A stretch of 64,000 bases of DNA from CBDBDZ01 sp965204215 (GCA_965204215.1 CBDBDZ010000014.1:1178001-1242000); one strand, 5' to 3'; counted from the first letter of the stretch, positions 46,764-56,022 are shown. Numbers and translations: made by a program. Notes: generated by a model from the letters alone, not told the origin.

Positions 46764-48044
46764 CACTGCTGTCCCACAATTGAGTAGGCGTTAATAAAAC
46801 AAAGCGTATCTCTCATTAATTTGATAAAATAGAGTTGCAAAAAAAACACTTTATAAATCAACAAGAGAATAGCTTTGAGTCATCATAATACTGTATTTTC
46901 ACAATTACTGAAACTGGTTTCGAGACATGAATTTGAAACACTTGCAAAAACCCATCATGAAGGTCAATCATTAAGAAAAATGTCTCGTTGGTCACAGTTC
47001 GCATCGTTAAGTTTTGCACAACTTACAGGACGTTGTAGTCTACGAGATATTGTCGATAATTTATCAAGACAAAGCTCTAAAAGCTACCATTTGGGTATGG
47101 GTGAAGTAAGCGTTCGTCACTAGCACGAGTTAATAAAAAACAACCTTATCAACTTTATGAAGACTTGTTTTATAAATTATTATCTCGCTGTAAACAATTA
47201 GCACCACGACATGGATTCAAGTTCAAAAATAAATTATATTCATTTGATTCCTCTACCATTGATTTATGTTTATCAGTGTTTCCTTGGGCGACGTTCCGCC
47301 GTGCAAAAGGAGCTATAAAGTTACATGTAGGAATTGACCACGATGGTTTTTTGCCTACGTTTATGACGGTAACGCAAGGCAAGAAACACGATGTAACGGC
47401 TGCTCGCACTCTTAAACTTGATAAAGGTTCAATTGTAGCTATAGACCGAGGATATACTGATTACAGTTGGTATAACTTACTCAATACTAAAGGAATTTAC
47501 TTTGTGACTCGAATAAAAAAGAATACCTGCTATCGTGTCAAAGAACGTCGAAAAGTAAACAAAGCTCAAGGAATCACCTCCGACCAAATTATTAGTTTAA
47601 CCAGCAAAAAAGGTAGCGAATATCAAGGCAAACTTCGACGTGTGGGGTACTATGATAAAGAAACGAAAAAGCATTATTTCTTTTTAACCAACCATCTAAA
47701 GCTTGCTCCAAAAACTATTGCTGATATTTACAAAGCTCGTTGGCAAATTGAATTGTTTTTCAAATGCATCAAACAAAACCTTAAAATAAAATCGTTTATT
47801 GGCACTTCAAAGAATGCTGTGTTGACTCAAATTTGGATAGCTATGTGTACTTATCTTATAGTGGCTTACCTTAAATTCTCTGGAAAATTAGATTTGAGTA
47901 TTCAACAGATTATTAGGATATTTCAAATCAATTTATTTGAGCGTAGAGACCTTTGGAAACTGTTAAAAAATGAACCTCCCGACCCTATGCCGTATAATCC
48001 TCAAGTACAGATAGCTTTCTCATGAAATTTGTGGGACAGCAGTG
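46764..48044 (+). mobile_element. IS4-family insertion sequence, copy D
   Basis: 1281 bp, ends CACTGCTGTCCCACAA / TTGTGGGACAGCAGTG, with 9-bp duplication GAGTTATTT (46755-46763 and 48045-48053). It sits in the 3' non-coding end of the IS1634 element, 18 bases past the transposase stop. Confidence 0.94.
46875..48025 (+). pseudogene. IS4-family transposase, copy D, frameshifted
   Basis: The frame is broken near 47111: copy C has GTAAGCCGTTCG, this copy GTAAGCGTTCG, one C less. The first 79 or so codons and the downstream 286 codons are otherwise the same as copy C. One extra A also occurs in the leader A-tract at 46840-46847. Confidence 0.93.
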
Positions 48045-48061
48045 GAGTTATTTATAAGTTT

Positions 48062-49720
48062 CTACGTTAGCTGGAATGGAGTGGTTGAGAGTTTTCGACC
48101 CATCACCTGGTAAATTTTGCTGGCCTCAGGGTTAACATTGGAAGGAATGCAATAAAGCACTTTCGTTTTGATATGCACCAATAGACTACGCTGAACATGC
48201 AATAGCGCATTGCGGATCACAGCAGGTGATAACTTTCTGTGCTGGAGCTTGACACGATAGCTTAAGAATCGCACTAAGCTAAATGCAACAAAAGAGATAG
48301 CCAGATGAGCTTGAATGCGTTTGGGTGTCCAGTGATAGATAGGGCGTACTTTCAGATCATGTTTGGTGATGCGAAAACTGTCTTCAACTTGCCATAGCCC
48401 TTTGTAATGGCCAAAAACGCCCTGTGCTGACATGGTGTCTAATGACGTTACTACGCCCTTGAGCCCATCCCATTGGGAATCGCGTTCTATTTTGCTCTGG
48501 TCAACACTGATATGCGTGTCGCCTGCCATTTTCAAATACTTCTTGTAACCAAAATTGCTGAGCAGGCTCTTAGGATTCTTACTTCGCTTAAGTTTTTTAG
48601 TAATGCGTTCTATGGATTGCTCCCTATCCTTTCGGTCTTTCTCTGCTCGGGCATGATTATATTCAACAATCCAGCGTCTACCCTGATATGTAAACTCATA
48701 GCTGCGGGGTTCATCGTCATTACCTTGTTTGAGATAGCCAACTTGTTTCAAGATGGCTCTTTGCTCTTGTTGGGGTAAGGTCTTGAGTTTAGCCCCCACA
48801 ATGTAGGGTATCTCCTGAGCTTCAAGATGAGTCAAATTATTCTGACTCAGCAACCCTCTGTCAGCAACAAATACAATGCGTTCAATGTCATAGTGTAAGT
48901 GTAAATCAGCAATCGCTGCTTGTAACCTATGACCCTCAAATGTGTTGCCTGGATATACTTCATAACCGACAGGTAACCCATCTTGAGTCACCAATAACGC
49001 CAACAGAACCTGAGGCTGGTTAAACTTCATATCCTTACTATAACCATTGCTTTTTAACTCATCTTCTGTAAAAGATTCAAAATAAAGTGTTGTACAGTCA
49101 AAGAACAACACATCAACAGCATGACCTACCAGCTGACGTGTTCCTGATAGCACGGTATCCTTTATTCGATTAATCGCTTTATCATCCAATTTATCCATCA
49201 TCCGATAGACTTTCTCCAATGGGATGCTAATGCCAAAATCTTGCTCTAATGATGTCACCGTCTCTCGTTTGCTGACAGGATTAGCAATACGAGCCAATAC
49301 AATATGGCGGAAAATATCAACAGCACTGACATTATGGCTGGGGTGACCAATCGATGAACCAAAACCCAATTCATCGAATAATTGACCATATATCTCATGG
49401 ATACCCACAGTGACACGCTGTTGTTCACGCAGTTGTTTTAAATCAACCCGAAGCGGTTTGTTTGATTCAGATTGTGATTTACTTTCAATAACTTGCTGTG
49501 CGACCTGCTCTGGATTAAACAAACTGGCCTGATGTTCAGCCTCAATATTGGCTTTAACATATTCGGCAACTTCTTTTAATTTAACCAGTTCGTCGTCATT
49601 CATGGCAACGCCAACGTAGCGTACTATCTTTTGCTTGACTTTGTTACCATCGCGAATACTTTCAACAATTTGAACAGTTTTGCGTGGGCTATTGGGAGTG
49701 GACTTAACTCGAACGAACAT
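48062..49720 (-). CDS. IS1634-family transposase
   Basis: 552 residues. The N-terminal part (VQIVESIRDGNKVKQKIVRY) and the DDE domain with VLFFDCTTLYFESF, IVFVADRGLLSQNNL and QVEDSFRITKHDLKVRPIYH, then a C-terminal LAISFVAFSLVRFLSYRV, are typical of the IS1634 (DUF4277-type) group. Complete frame. Confidence 0.9.
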   Translation of the reverse strand: MFVRVKSTPNSPRKTVQIVESIRDGNKVKQKIVRYVGVAMNDDELVKLKEVAEYVKANIEAEHQASLFNPEQVAQQVIESKSQSESNKPLRVDLKQLREQQRVTVGIHEIYGQLFDELGFGSSIGHPSHNVSAVDIFRHIVLARIANPVSKRETVTSLEQDFGISIPLEKVYRMMDKLDDKAINRIKDTVLSGTRQLVGHAVDVLFFDCTTLYFESFTEDELKSNGYSKDMKFNQPQVLLALLVTQDGLPVGYEVYPGNTFEGHRLQAAIADLHLHYDIERIVFVADRGLLSQNNLTHLEAQEIPYIVGAKLKTLPQQEQRAILKQVGYLKQGNDDEPRSYEFTYQGRRWIVEYNHARAEKDRKDREQSIERITKKLKRSKNPKSLLSNFGYKKYLKMAGDTHISVDQSKIERDSQWDGLKGVVTSLDTMSAQGVFGHYKGLWQVEDSFRITKHDLKVRPIYHWTPKRIQAHLAISFVAFSLVRFLSYRVKLQHRKLSPAVIRNALLHVQRSLLVHIKTKVLYCIPSNVNPEASKIYQVMGRKLSTTPFQLT

Positions 49721-49856
49721 AGCGTCATTATAGCACAGTGCAAAACGAAAGTAAATAATAAAAATTAACTAGGCACTACAAATCAAAATCCAAGTATTTT
49801 GACCAATTTAGTAGCTTTCAAGCTTGATTAGATGACAAATCTGTCGAAGTCGGGAA

Positions 49857-50072
49857 ATACTCGATTTAATTCTGGATTTGGTAGAACGCTACCACATGAC
49901 AATGTTATTTATTTCGCATGATATGACTGTCATACGCAAAATTTGCGACCGCGTAGCTGTTATGTACCACGGGAAAATTTTGGAAGAAAACAACACCGAA
50001 GAATTGTTTGCCAACCCGACTCACAAATACACACAAAAATTGTTATCTGCAATACCTAAAATCCCTGTTTAA
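49857..50072 (+). pseudogene. C-terminal remnant of a peptide ABC-transporter ATPase (DppD/OppF-like)
   Basis: About 70 codons: ILDLVERYHMTMLFISHDMT, then VIRKICDRVAVMYHGKILEE, then LFANPTHKYTQKLLSAIPKI. This is the H-loop region (ISHD) and the signature end (HPYT..LL.AIP) of oligopeptide transporter ATPases. Walker A, the signature motif and Walker B are missing; the homology starts right at the edge of the MITE-like element at 49855. The stop TAA is at the TA where repeat M3 begins. Confidence 0.8.
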
Positions 50073-50253
50073 ACCCAGATTATGCATTGAAAACCTGCTC
50101 GCATCCAAAAATGACTTCAAGAACATCAGCTTGCTCGAAAAATAATACTCACCATAGGGTGGCTATGCCTGCGTTTACTATATTTTATGTAAAAAAATAA
50201 TACAACTTATTTTTTGCATAAAAATCAATAGGTCTCAATACATAATCCGGATT
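50072..50253. repeat. Palindromic repeat M3
   Basis: 182 bp, ends AACCCAGATTATGCATTG.. / ..CAATACATAATCCGGAT, TA on both sides. Its left half matches M2 and M4 up to GGCTATGCCTGCGTTTA, its right half differs inside. It marks the right border of the IS-rich island. Confidence 0.8.
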
Positions 50254-50310
50254 TAAGCTATTTGCTCTGCGGCAGGCAGTAATTTCTCATTAAATGATTT
50301 CATGACCAGT

Positions 50311-50386
50311 AAATTCCGCTTTTTCGCATATTTTCGCTAGTATTTCAACGGTGACCAATAAAATACGCAGGAGCGATATTTTATTG
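50311..50386. repeat. Repeat R3b with long hairpin, upstream of mgsA
   Basis: ACCAGTAAATTCCGCTTTTTCGCAT.. (R2-like) passes into the R3 block TTCGCATATTTTCGCT..CAACGGTGACC and the perfect stem CAATAAAATA/TATTTTATTG (50356-50386). It is the counterpart of 12993-13058. The rest of 50254-50511 is AT-rich leader DNA with no clear gene. Confidence 0.65.
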
Positions 50387-50511
50387 CGAGGTTAATAGTC
50401 AAATTGCTCTATAAAATGACAATTAATAATGCAAGTGATTAAAAACTCTGGATTTATTTCTGTATTATTGCTAATCTTGCTAATCTTTTATTAACAATCT
50501 ATAACGAAAAT

Positions 50512-51423
50512 ATGTGCGGAATAGTTGGATTATATACCAAGAACCCCGAGTTGGAATCAATGTTAGGAGCTATGTTGTCAGCAATGCTGTTAGAGATGAC
50601 TGAACGCGGTCCTGATAGCGCTGGTTTTGCCATTTATCGCAATCACCCCAAACGCAGTGCTAATGCTGCTGAAGATGTGATTAAAATGACATTACAGGGT
50701 GATATGACAACTGATTGGGATGAGGTTTATGCACTCATTAAGGGCTTTGATCCTCATGTCACTCTAACACCCTGTGCCACTCATGCTATTGTTAATAGCC
50801 AATGCAATAGCGATGACCTGGTCCGTTGGGTCGATGAATACTGTCCCAACATTAACATTACCAGTATTGGTAATAGTATTGAAATATATAAAGAAAAAGG
50901 TTTACCTACCGAAGTGATTAACACCTTTAGTTTAGATTCAATGAGCGGCACTCATGCGCTAGGGCATACTCGAATGGCAACCGAAAGCGCTGTTACAAGA
51001 GAGCATTCTCATCCTTTTAATACGGGTCTTGATTTATGTTTGGTTCACAATGGCTCTCTATCCAATCATAATCAATTGCGTGAACAACTAAAAAAAGAAG
51101 GAGTGCGCTTTCAAACCGATAACGATAGCGAGGTCGCCGCAGGCTATCTCACGTGGCGTTTAAGTCAAGGTGCAACTTTAAATGAGGCACTTGAAGCCGC
51201 TATGATTGATCTCGATGGTTTCTATACTTTTGCAGTGGGTACCAAAGATGGTTTTGCCGTACTGCGCGATCCAATAGCCTGCAAGCCAGCGGTTATAGCG
51301 GAAACAGATGACTGGGTCGCCATGTCATCAGAATACCGCGCCATTGCACAGCTTGCTGGAAATGAAAAGGCTCGTATCTGGGAACCTGAGCCAGCCACTA
51401 TTTACAGTTGGGAGCGGGGTTAA
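50512..51423 (+). CDS. mgsA: Class II glutamine amidotransferase, MgsA/GlxB type
   Basis: 303 residues with the N-terminal nucleophile after Met (MCGIVGLY), ERGPDSAG and SGTHALGHTRMATES, the Ntn-hydrolase fold of the glutamate-synthase N-terminal domain. In N-methylglutamate synthase, MgsA releases the amino group; in rhizobia the same gene type is called glxB. Followed by mgsB (TAATG overlap), mgsC and a gmaS-type gene. Name given by gene order; the alternative is the glxBCD-glnT set of unclear substrate. Confidence 0.85.
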   Translation: MCGIVGLYTKNPELESMLGAMLSAMLLEMTERGPDSAGFAIYRNHPKRSANAAEDVIKMTLQGDMTTDWDEVYALIKGFDPHVTLTPCATHAIVNSQCNSDDLVRWVDEYCPNINITSIGNSIEIYKEKGLPTEVINTFSLDSMSGTHALGHTRMATESAVTREHSHPFNTGLDLCLVHNGSLSNHNQLREQLKKEGVRFQTDNDSEVAAGYLTWRLSQGATLNEALEAAMIDLDGFYTFAVGTKDGFAVLRDPIACKPAVIAETDDWVAMSSEYRAIAQLAGNEKARIWEPEPATIYSWERG

Positions 51424-52100
51424 TGAATATTTATGATTTAGCCGAAAATAATGTGACTGAATTAAATCAAGCGTTACACAATAGCAATTATCAACAGCAG
51501 CAATTCATCGTTAATAACCCCAATGGAAAACACAACATTGCAGTGGGAAGCCTGTATGAAAATCAGGTGCAGATTAATGGCCACGTTGGTTATTATTGTG
51601 CGGCGATGAACCAGCAAAGTCATATGGTCATTAAGGGTAACGCAGGACCAGGTTTGGCTGAAAATATGATGTCAGGAAGTGTGCGTGTTACAGGTAATGC
51701 TTCCCAATACTGTGGAGCCACTGCTCACAGCGGTTTAATTGTTGTCGAAGGCGATGTAGCAGCTCGCTGTGGTATTTCTATGAAGGGGGTAAATATTGTC
51801 GTTGGTGGTTCTATCGGCCACATGAGCGCATTTATGGCGCAAAGTGGGCGTTTGGTCGTCTGTGGTGATGCAGGTAAAGATCTGGGAGATTCTATCTACG
51901 AAGCCCAAATTTTTGTGCGCGGCAAAGTATCGAGCCTTGGAACCGATTGTGTTGAAAAAAACATGAGAGATGAACATCGGCAGGCATTGCAACAATTATT
52001 AGAGCAGGCAGGAGTTGATTATGATGTCGCTAGTTTTCGCCGCTATGGTTCAGCCCGCAAGCTTTACAATTTTGAAATAGATAATACTGAAAATTATTAA
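51423..52100 (+). CDS. mgsB: GXGXG-domain protein, MgsB/GlxC type
   Basis: About 225 residues from ATG 51423, which overlaps the mgsA stop (TAATG); a TTG 15 bases upstream is possible. Right-handed beta-helix repeats with Gly motifs (GNAGPGLAENMMSGSVRVTG, GGSIGHMSAFMAQSGRLVVCG, GDAGKDLGDSIYEA) match the C-terminal domain of glutamate synthase as a free subunit. Confidence 0.85.
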   Translation: MNIYDLAENNVTELNQALHNSNYQQQQFIVNNPNGKHNIAVGSLYENQVQINGHVGYYCAAMNQQSHMVIKGNAGPGLAENMMSGSVRVTGNASQYCGATAHSGLIVVEGDVAARCGISMKGVNIVVGGSIGHMSAFMAQSGRLVVCGDAGKDLGDSIYEAQIFVRGKVSSLGTDCVEKNMRDEHRQALQQLLEQAGVDYDVASFRRYGSARKLYNFEIDNTENY

Positions 52101-52102
52101 TT

Positions 52103-53428
52103 ATGTCTAAGTCTTTTGATAGATCATGGTTGACCGAGTCAGCTACTTTTTCGCGTCCTGTTATCCGTGAAATTCAGCGCGCAGCGCGCGATGGCATATA
52201 CGACATTCGCGGTTTTGGCGCTAAACGCTCAGTTCCCACCTTTGATGATTTACTACTTTTGGGTGCAAGCATGTCACGTTATCCTTTGGAAGGTTATCGC
52301 GAAAAATGTGAAACATCAGTAACACTGGGAACGCGTTTTGCGAAAAAGCCTATTACCCTATCTACACCCATTACTATTGCAGGAATGAGTTTTGGTGCGC
52401 TTTCGGCCAATGCTAAAGAGGCTCTCGGTAGAGGGGCCAGTGAAGTAGGTACCAGCACCACTACTGGAGATGGAGGCATGACCCCTGAAGAGCGAAGGCA
52501 TTCAAAGTTATTGGTTTATCAGTATTTGCCATCGCGCTATGGAATGAATCCTGATGATTTACGCAAAGCCGATGCGATTGAAATTGTGGTTGGTCAAGGT
52601 GCTAAGCCAGGTGGTGGCGGGATGTTATTAGGGCAAAAAATTAGCGACCGCGTTGCAGAAATGCGCAATTTGCCCAAAGGTATTGACCAGCGAAGTGCAT
52701 GTCGCCACCCTGATTGGACAGGTCCGGATGATTTGGAAATTAAAGTACAAGAGCTTAGAGAAATAACGGATTGGAATATACCCATTTACATAAAAGTAGG
52801 TGCAACCAGAACATTCTTTGATGTGCAATTAGCAGTTAAAGCAGGAGCCGATGTCATTGTGGTTGATGGCATGCAAGGTGGTACAGCAGCTACTCAAGAT
52901 GTCTTTATTGAGCATGTTGGTATTCCAACGCTTCCCGCTACTCGGTTAGCCGTAGAAGCATTGAAAGAGATGAATATGCACCGCAAAGTACAGCTGATTG
53001 TTTCTGGAGGTATTCGCAGTGGAGCGGATGTTGCGAAAGCTTTGGCAATGGGGGCTGATGCGGTATCCATAGGAACAGCTGCGTTAATTGCTATGGGCGA
53101 TAATTCTCCAGAGTTTGAAGACGATTATAACCAGTTGGGCACCAGTGCAGGATGCTATGATGATTATCAAGATGGTCTTGACCCTTCGGGTATTTCAACT
53201 CAAGACCTGGAACTAAGTTCGCGTCTGGACCCTGTTCTTGCAGGTCGTCGAGTCGCTAATTATTTGCGGGTACTTACTTTGGAAACGCAGACGCTAGCGC
53301 GAGCAGCAGGCAAGTCTCAGGTTCACAATTTAGAACCCGAAGATTTAGTCGCTCTGACACTGGAAGCTTCTGCCATGGCGAAAGTACCTTTAGCTGGCAC
53401 TGATTGGATTCCAGGTTTAAAATTTTAA
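52103..53428 (+). CDS. mgsC: FMN-binding glutamate-synthase-like subunit, MgsC/GlxD type
   Basis: 441 residues with a TIM-barrel FMN domain: ITIAGMSFGALSANAKEALG, GQGAKPGGGGMLLGQKI, IYIKVGATRTFFDVQLAV, DVIVVDGMQGGTAATQD and VSGGIRSGADVAKALAMGAD. It is the synthase core that would make N-methylglutamate (or glutamate) from the ammonia or methylamine product and 2-oxoglutarate. Begins 3 bases after mgsB. Confidence 0.88.
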   Translation: MSKSFDRSWLTESATFSRPVIREIQRAARDGIYDIRGFGAKRSVPTFDDLLLLGASMSRYPLEGYREKCETSVTLGTRFAKKPITLSTPITIAGMSFGALSANAKEALGRGASEVGTSTTTGDGGMTPEERRHSKLLVYQYLPSRYGMNPDDLRKADAIEIVVGQGAKPGGGGMLLGQKISDRVAEMRNLPKGIDQRSACRHPDWTGPDDLEIKVQELREITDWNIPIYIKVGATRTFFDVQLAVKAGADVIVVDGMQGGTAATQDVFIEHVGIPTLPATRLAVEALKEMNMHRKVQLIVSGGIRSGADVAKALAMGADAVSIGTAALIAMGDNSPEFEDDYNQLGTSAGCYDDYQDGLDPSGISTQDLELSSRLDPVLAGRRVANYLRVLTLETQTLARAAGKSQVHNLEPEDLVALTLEASAMAKVPLAGTDWIPGLKF

Positions 53429-53475
53429 TCCTAGATTATGCAGTAGATTTCTCATGCATAATCCAGTCTAATATA
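53427..53475. repeat. Short M-family hairpin between mgsC and gmaS
   Basis: AATCCTAGATTATGCA ... TGCATAATCCAGTCTAA: the two ends of an M element with the middle missing, forming an ATTATGCA/TGCATAAT hairpin. It begins at the TAA stop of mgsC and fills most of the 67-base gap, so it could affect read-through into gmaS. Confidence 0.6.
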
Positions 53476-53495
53476 CATTCAATGAGGTAATAACG

Positions 53496-54800
53496 ATGAC
53501 AATTAATTTAACTGAGGTTGCAAAGCAAAGAGATATTAAGTATTTTTTGATAAGCTTTGTTGATTTATTTGGTGTACTGCGATCCAAACTGGTTCCTGCG
53601 CGAGCCATAGGTGATATGCAAGAGCAAGGGGCAGGTTTTGCAGGTTTTGCTGCATGGCTGGATATGAGTCCTGCAGATGGCGATATGTTTGCTGTGCCTG
53701 ACCCCGATAGTTTGATTCAATTGCCATGGAAACCTGAAGTGGCCTGGTTAGCCAGTGATGCCTATATTGATGGAAAACCCATTGCAGCCTCACCTCGTGT
53801 TGCATTAAAGCGACAAATAGCAGATGCAGCAGAGCATGGCTACAACTTAAAAACAGGTGTTGAGTGTGAATTCTTCCTAACCAATGCCGATGGTACTGAA
53901 ATATCAGACAGCCGAGACACCCAATCAAAGCCCTGCTACGATCAATCAGCATTAATGCGTTGTTACGATATTATTACCGCAATATGTGACAGTATGATAG
54001 AACTTGGATGGAGACCATATCAAAATGACCACGAAGATGCCAATGGTCAATTTGAAATGAATTGGGACTATGATGACTGCCTAAAAACGGCAGATCGCCA
54101 TGTGTTCTTTAAATATATGGTCAAGCAGTTGGCGGAAGACCATGGGGTACGTGCAACTTTTATGCCTAAACCCTTTATTAATCTTACAGGGAATGGTTGT
54201 CATAGTCATGTTTCCCTTTGGAATAACGAAGGAGTCAATTTATTTGATGATAGCAATGATGAAATGGGACTTTCAACACTGGCATATCAGTTTTTAGGGG
54301 GCATTATGTACAATGTAGAGTCTTTGGCTTCCATCTTTAATCCAAGCGTTAATAGTTACAAACGAATTAATGCCCCTAGTACCTTGTCAGGAGCAACCTG
54401 GTCGCCAAATGCTGTCAGCTATGGTGGGAATAATCGTACACATATGGTGCGCATTCCCGATTCAGGTCGGTTTGAATTGCGCTTAATGGACGGTGCATCC
54501 AACCCTTACTTATTACAAGCTGGCATTTTGGCCGCTGGGCTTGATGGAATCAAACATCAACGAGACCCTGGGAAACGTCTGGATATCAACATGTATACGG
54601 AAAGTCACAAAGCCAAAAACGTAAAACGGTTGCCTCTAAACTTATTAGACGCTATTCGATTGACGCAAAAGTCCAAAGCTTTAAGGACCCAAATGGGTGA
54701 TGAAATTATTGATGCTTATAGCAAGCTTAAAATGAACGAATGGCAATCTTATACCCAATCTATTAGCCAGTGGGAACGTGATAATACTTTAGATTGTTAA
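53496..54800 (+). CDS. gmaS: Glutamine-synthetase-family enzyme, GmaS/GlnT type
   Basis: 434 residues. The short beta-grasp domain (YFLISFVDLFGVLRSKLVPA) and the catalytic barrel with GVECEFFLT, EDANGQFEMNWDYDD, GNGCHSHVSLW, NSYKRI and RFELRLMDGASNPYL are those of the type III glutamate-ammonia ligase group. That group includes gamma-glutamylmethylamide synthetase of the N-methylglutamate pathway. The mgsABC neighbours favour GmaS. No mgdABCD (N-methylglutamate dehydrogenase) genes are in the window, so the full pathway is not shown. Ends 4 bases over rluD. Confidence 0.82.
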   Translation: MTINLTEVAKQRDIKYFLISFVDLFGVLRSKLVPARAIGDMQEQGAGFAGFAAWLDMSPADGDMFAVPDPDSLIQLPWKPEVAWLASDAYIDGKPIAASPRVALKRQIADAAEHGYNLKTGVECEFFLTNADGTEISDSRDTQSKPCYDQSALMRCYDIITAICDSMIELGWRPYQNDHEDANGQFEMNWDYDDCLKTADRHVFFKYMVKQLAEDHGVRATFMPKPFINLTGNGCHSHVSLWNNEGVNLFDDSNDEMGLSTLAYQFLGGIMYNVESLASIFNPSVNSYKRINAPSTLSGATWSPNAVSYGGNNRTHMVRIPDSGRFELRLMDGASNPYLLQAGILAAGLDGIKHQRDPGKRLDINMYTESHKAKNVKRLPLNLLDAIRLTQKSKALRTQMGDEIIDAYSKLKMNEWQSYTQSISQWERDNTLDC

Positions 54801-55768
54801 TCCGGGTTAATGGTAATGCTTCTAAGCAATTCAAGCAAGTGCCTGAAATCGGTTGCAAGTTCACACTGAAAGTTTAGCGGCTGGTCCTTAATAAAGTGGT
54901 TAAAACCTAATTGATAAGCATGTAGCGCTTGTCTATCAAATTCCTTTATTATTTCTGGGTCGCTTTTTTTGGGTTTTAAACCATAAACTGTATCGCCAAC
55001 TAAAGGGTAACCTATATGTTGCATGTGTACTCTTATTTGATGCGTTCTACCCGTTTCCAAAGTTAATTCAACTAGCGAGTAATTGCCTAGCTGTTCAAGC
55101 AAACGGTAATGACTGATAGCCGGCTTGGCATTTTGGCTATTATTGCTGTGAACAGCCATTTTAGTGCGTTGTGTTGGATGTCTGCCTATAGGCTTGTCGA
55201 TAATTCCAGATTGATTTGGGTGTCCGTGAACCAGTGCCATGTAGTGTCGCTTTACTGTTCTTGCTTGTAACTGCTTAACTAAATGCAGTTGGGCGGGCAG
55301 GGTTCTGGCAACAACCATTAATCCCGTAGTGTCTTTGTCTAAACGGTGGACAATACCAGCACGCGGTATTGTTTCTAATTCGGGGTACCGATAAAGCAAT
55401 CCATTGAGTAATGTGCCATTCCAGTTACCATTGGCTGGGTGCACCACCATGCCTTTAAGCTTGTTAATGACGATAACATCAGTGTCTTCGTAGACAATGT
55501 TGAGATCAATAGCTTCTGGCAAATAAGGGTTGTGAACTTCTGGTTGAGCATGAATGTTAATAGACATACCTTCATAGACCTTGGTTGTATTTTTGCAAGG
55601 TTTTTTATCAATAACCAAGGCTGAGGTTTCTATCCAGCGTTGAATTTGATTACGTGAGTAATCGGCAAATAGAGATGATGCGACAGCGTCAACACGTTTA
55701 CCATTGTGTCTGGCACTGACAACAGCAGTTAATTGTATTAAGCTATCTGATTGTTGACCTGTAGTCAT
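54797..55768 (-). CDS. rluD: 23S rRNA pseudouridine synthase RluD
   Basis: 323 residues: S4-like RNA-binding domain (RVDAVASSLFADYSRNQIQR) and catalytic domain with HRLDKDTTGLMVVA (catalytic Asp) and ETGRTHQIRVHMQHIGYPLVGD. It modifies helix 69 of 23S rRNA. Divergent from bamD, the usual arrangement in gammaproteobacteria. Converges on gmaS with a 4-base overlap. Confidence 0.95.
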   Translation of the reverse strand: MTTGQQSDSLIQLTAVVSARHNGKRVDAVASSLFADYSRNQIQRWIETSALVIDKKPCKNTTKVYEGMSINIHAQPEVHNPYLPEAIDLNIVYEDTDVIVINKLKGMVVHPANGNWNGTLLNGLLYRYPELETIPRAGIVHRLDKDTTGLMVVARTLPAQLHLVKQLQARTVKRHYMALVHGHPNQSGIIDKPIGRHPTQRTKMAVHSNNSQNAKPAISHYRLLEQLGNYSLVELTLETGRTHQIRVHMQHIGYPLVGDTVYGLKPKKSDPEIIKEFDRQALHAYQLGFNHFIKDQPLNFQCELATDFRHLLELLRSITINPD

Positions 55769-55821
55769 TTAATGTATAATACAGCGCTTGTTAAAACTTA
55801 AGCCGTTTATTTTAAGCAGAA

Positions 55822-55959
55822 AGTTTTGCACAATGTTACGAGCGATGAAAATACAAGGCAAAATAATATGCGAAAAAGTGGAGTTTACTGGTAGTAAATG
55901 AGCATTTTGAGCATATTTTTAACACAGTAGTTTCGAACGCAGTAATTGTAGGCAAAGCT
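55822..55959. repeat. Palindromic repeat R2b between rluD and bamD
   Basis: 138 bp with inverted ends AGTTTTGCACAATGTTACGAG / ..GCAGTAATTGTAGGCAAAGCT and the centre TTTACTGGTAGTAAATGAGCATTTTGAG. It is the best-preserved copy of the family that also occurs at the end of mutT. It lies in the divergent promoter region. Confidence 0.75.
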
Positions 55960-56022
55960 TTCAAGTAGTCTTTAGATATTTTTTAGAAAAAGACATATAG
56001 ATGAACATTTAAAAATTGCCTG

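Larger units (their letters stand above)
46743..49769 (-). mobile_element. IS1634-type insertion sequence carrying IS4 copy D
   Basis: Direct repeats TAGGCACTACAA flank it (46731-46742 and 49770-49781), fitting a target duplication; IS1634 elements are known for long, variable duplications. Without IS4 copy D the element would be about 1.74 kb. The inverted ends are AT-rich and not sharply defined. Confidence 0.7.
46672..49855. mobile_element. MITE-like element (TCCCGACTTCGACA ends) interrupted by IS1634
   Basis: TCCCGACTTCGACA (46672-46685) and TGTCGAAGTCGGGA (49842-49855) are perfect 14-bp inverted ends. Removing the inner IS1634 unit and one of its flanking repeats leaves about 145 bp with no gene, so the outer element is a short MITE-like repeat. 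On its right edge the peptide-transporter remnant begins at once. Confidence 0.6.
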
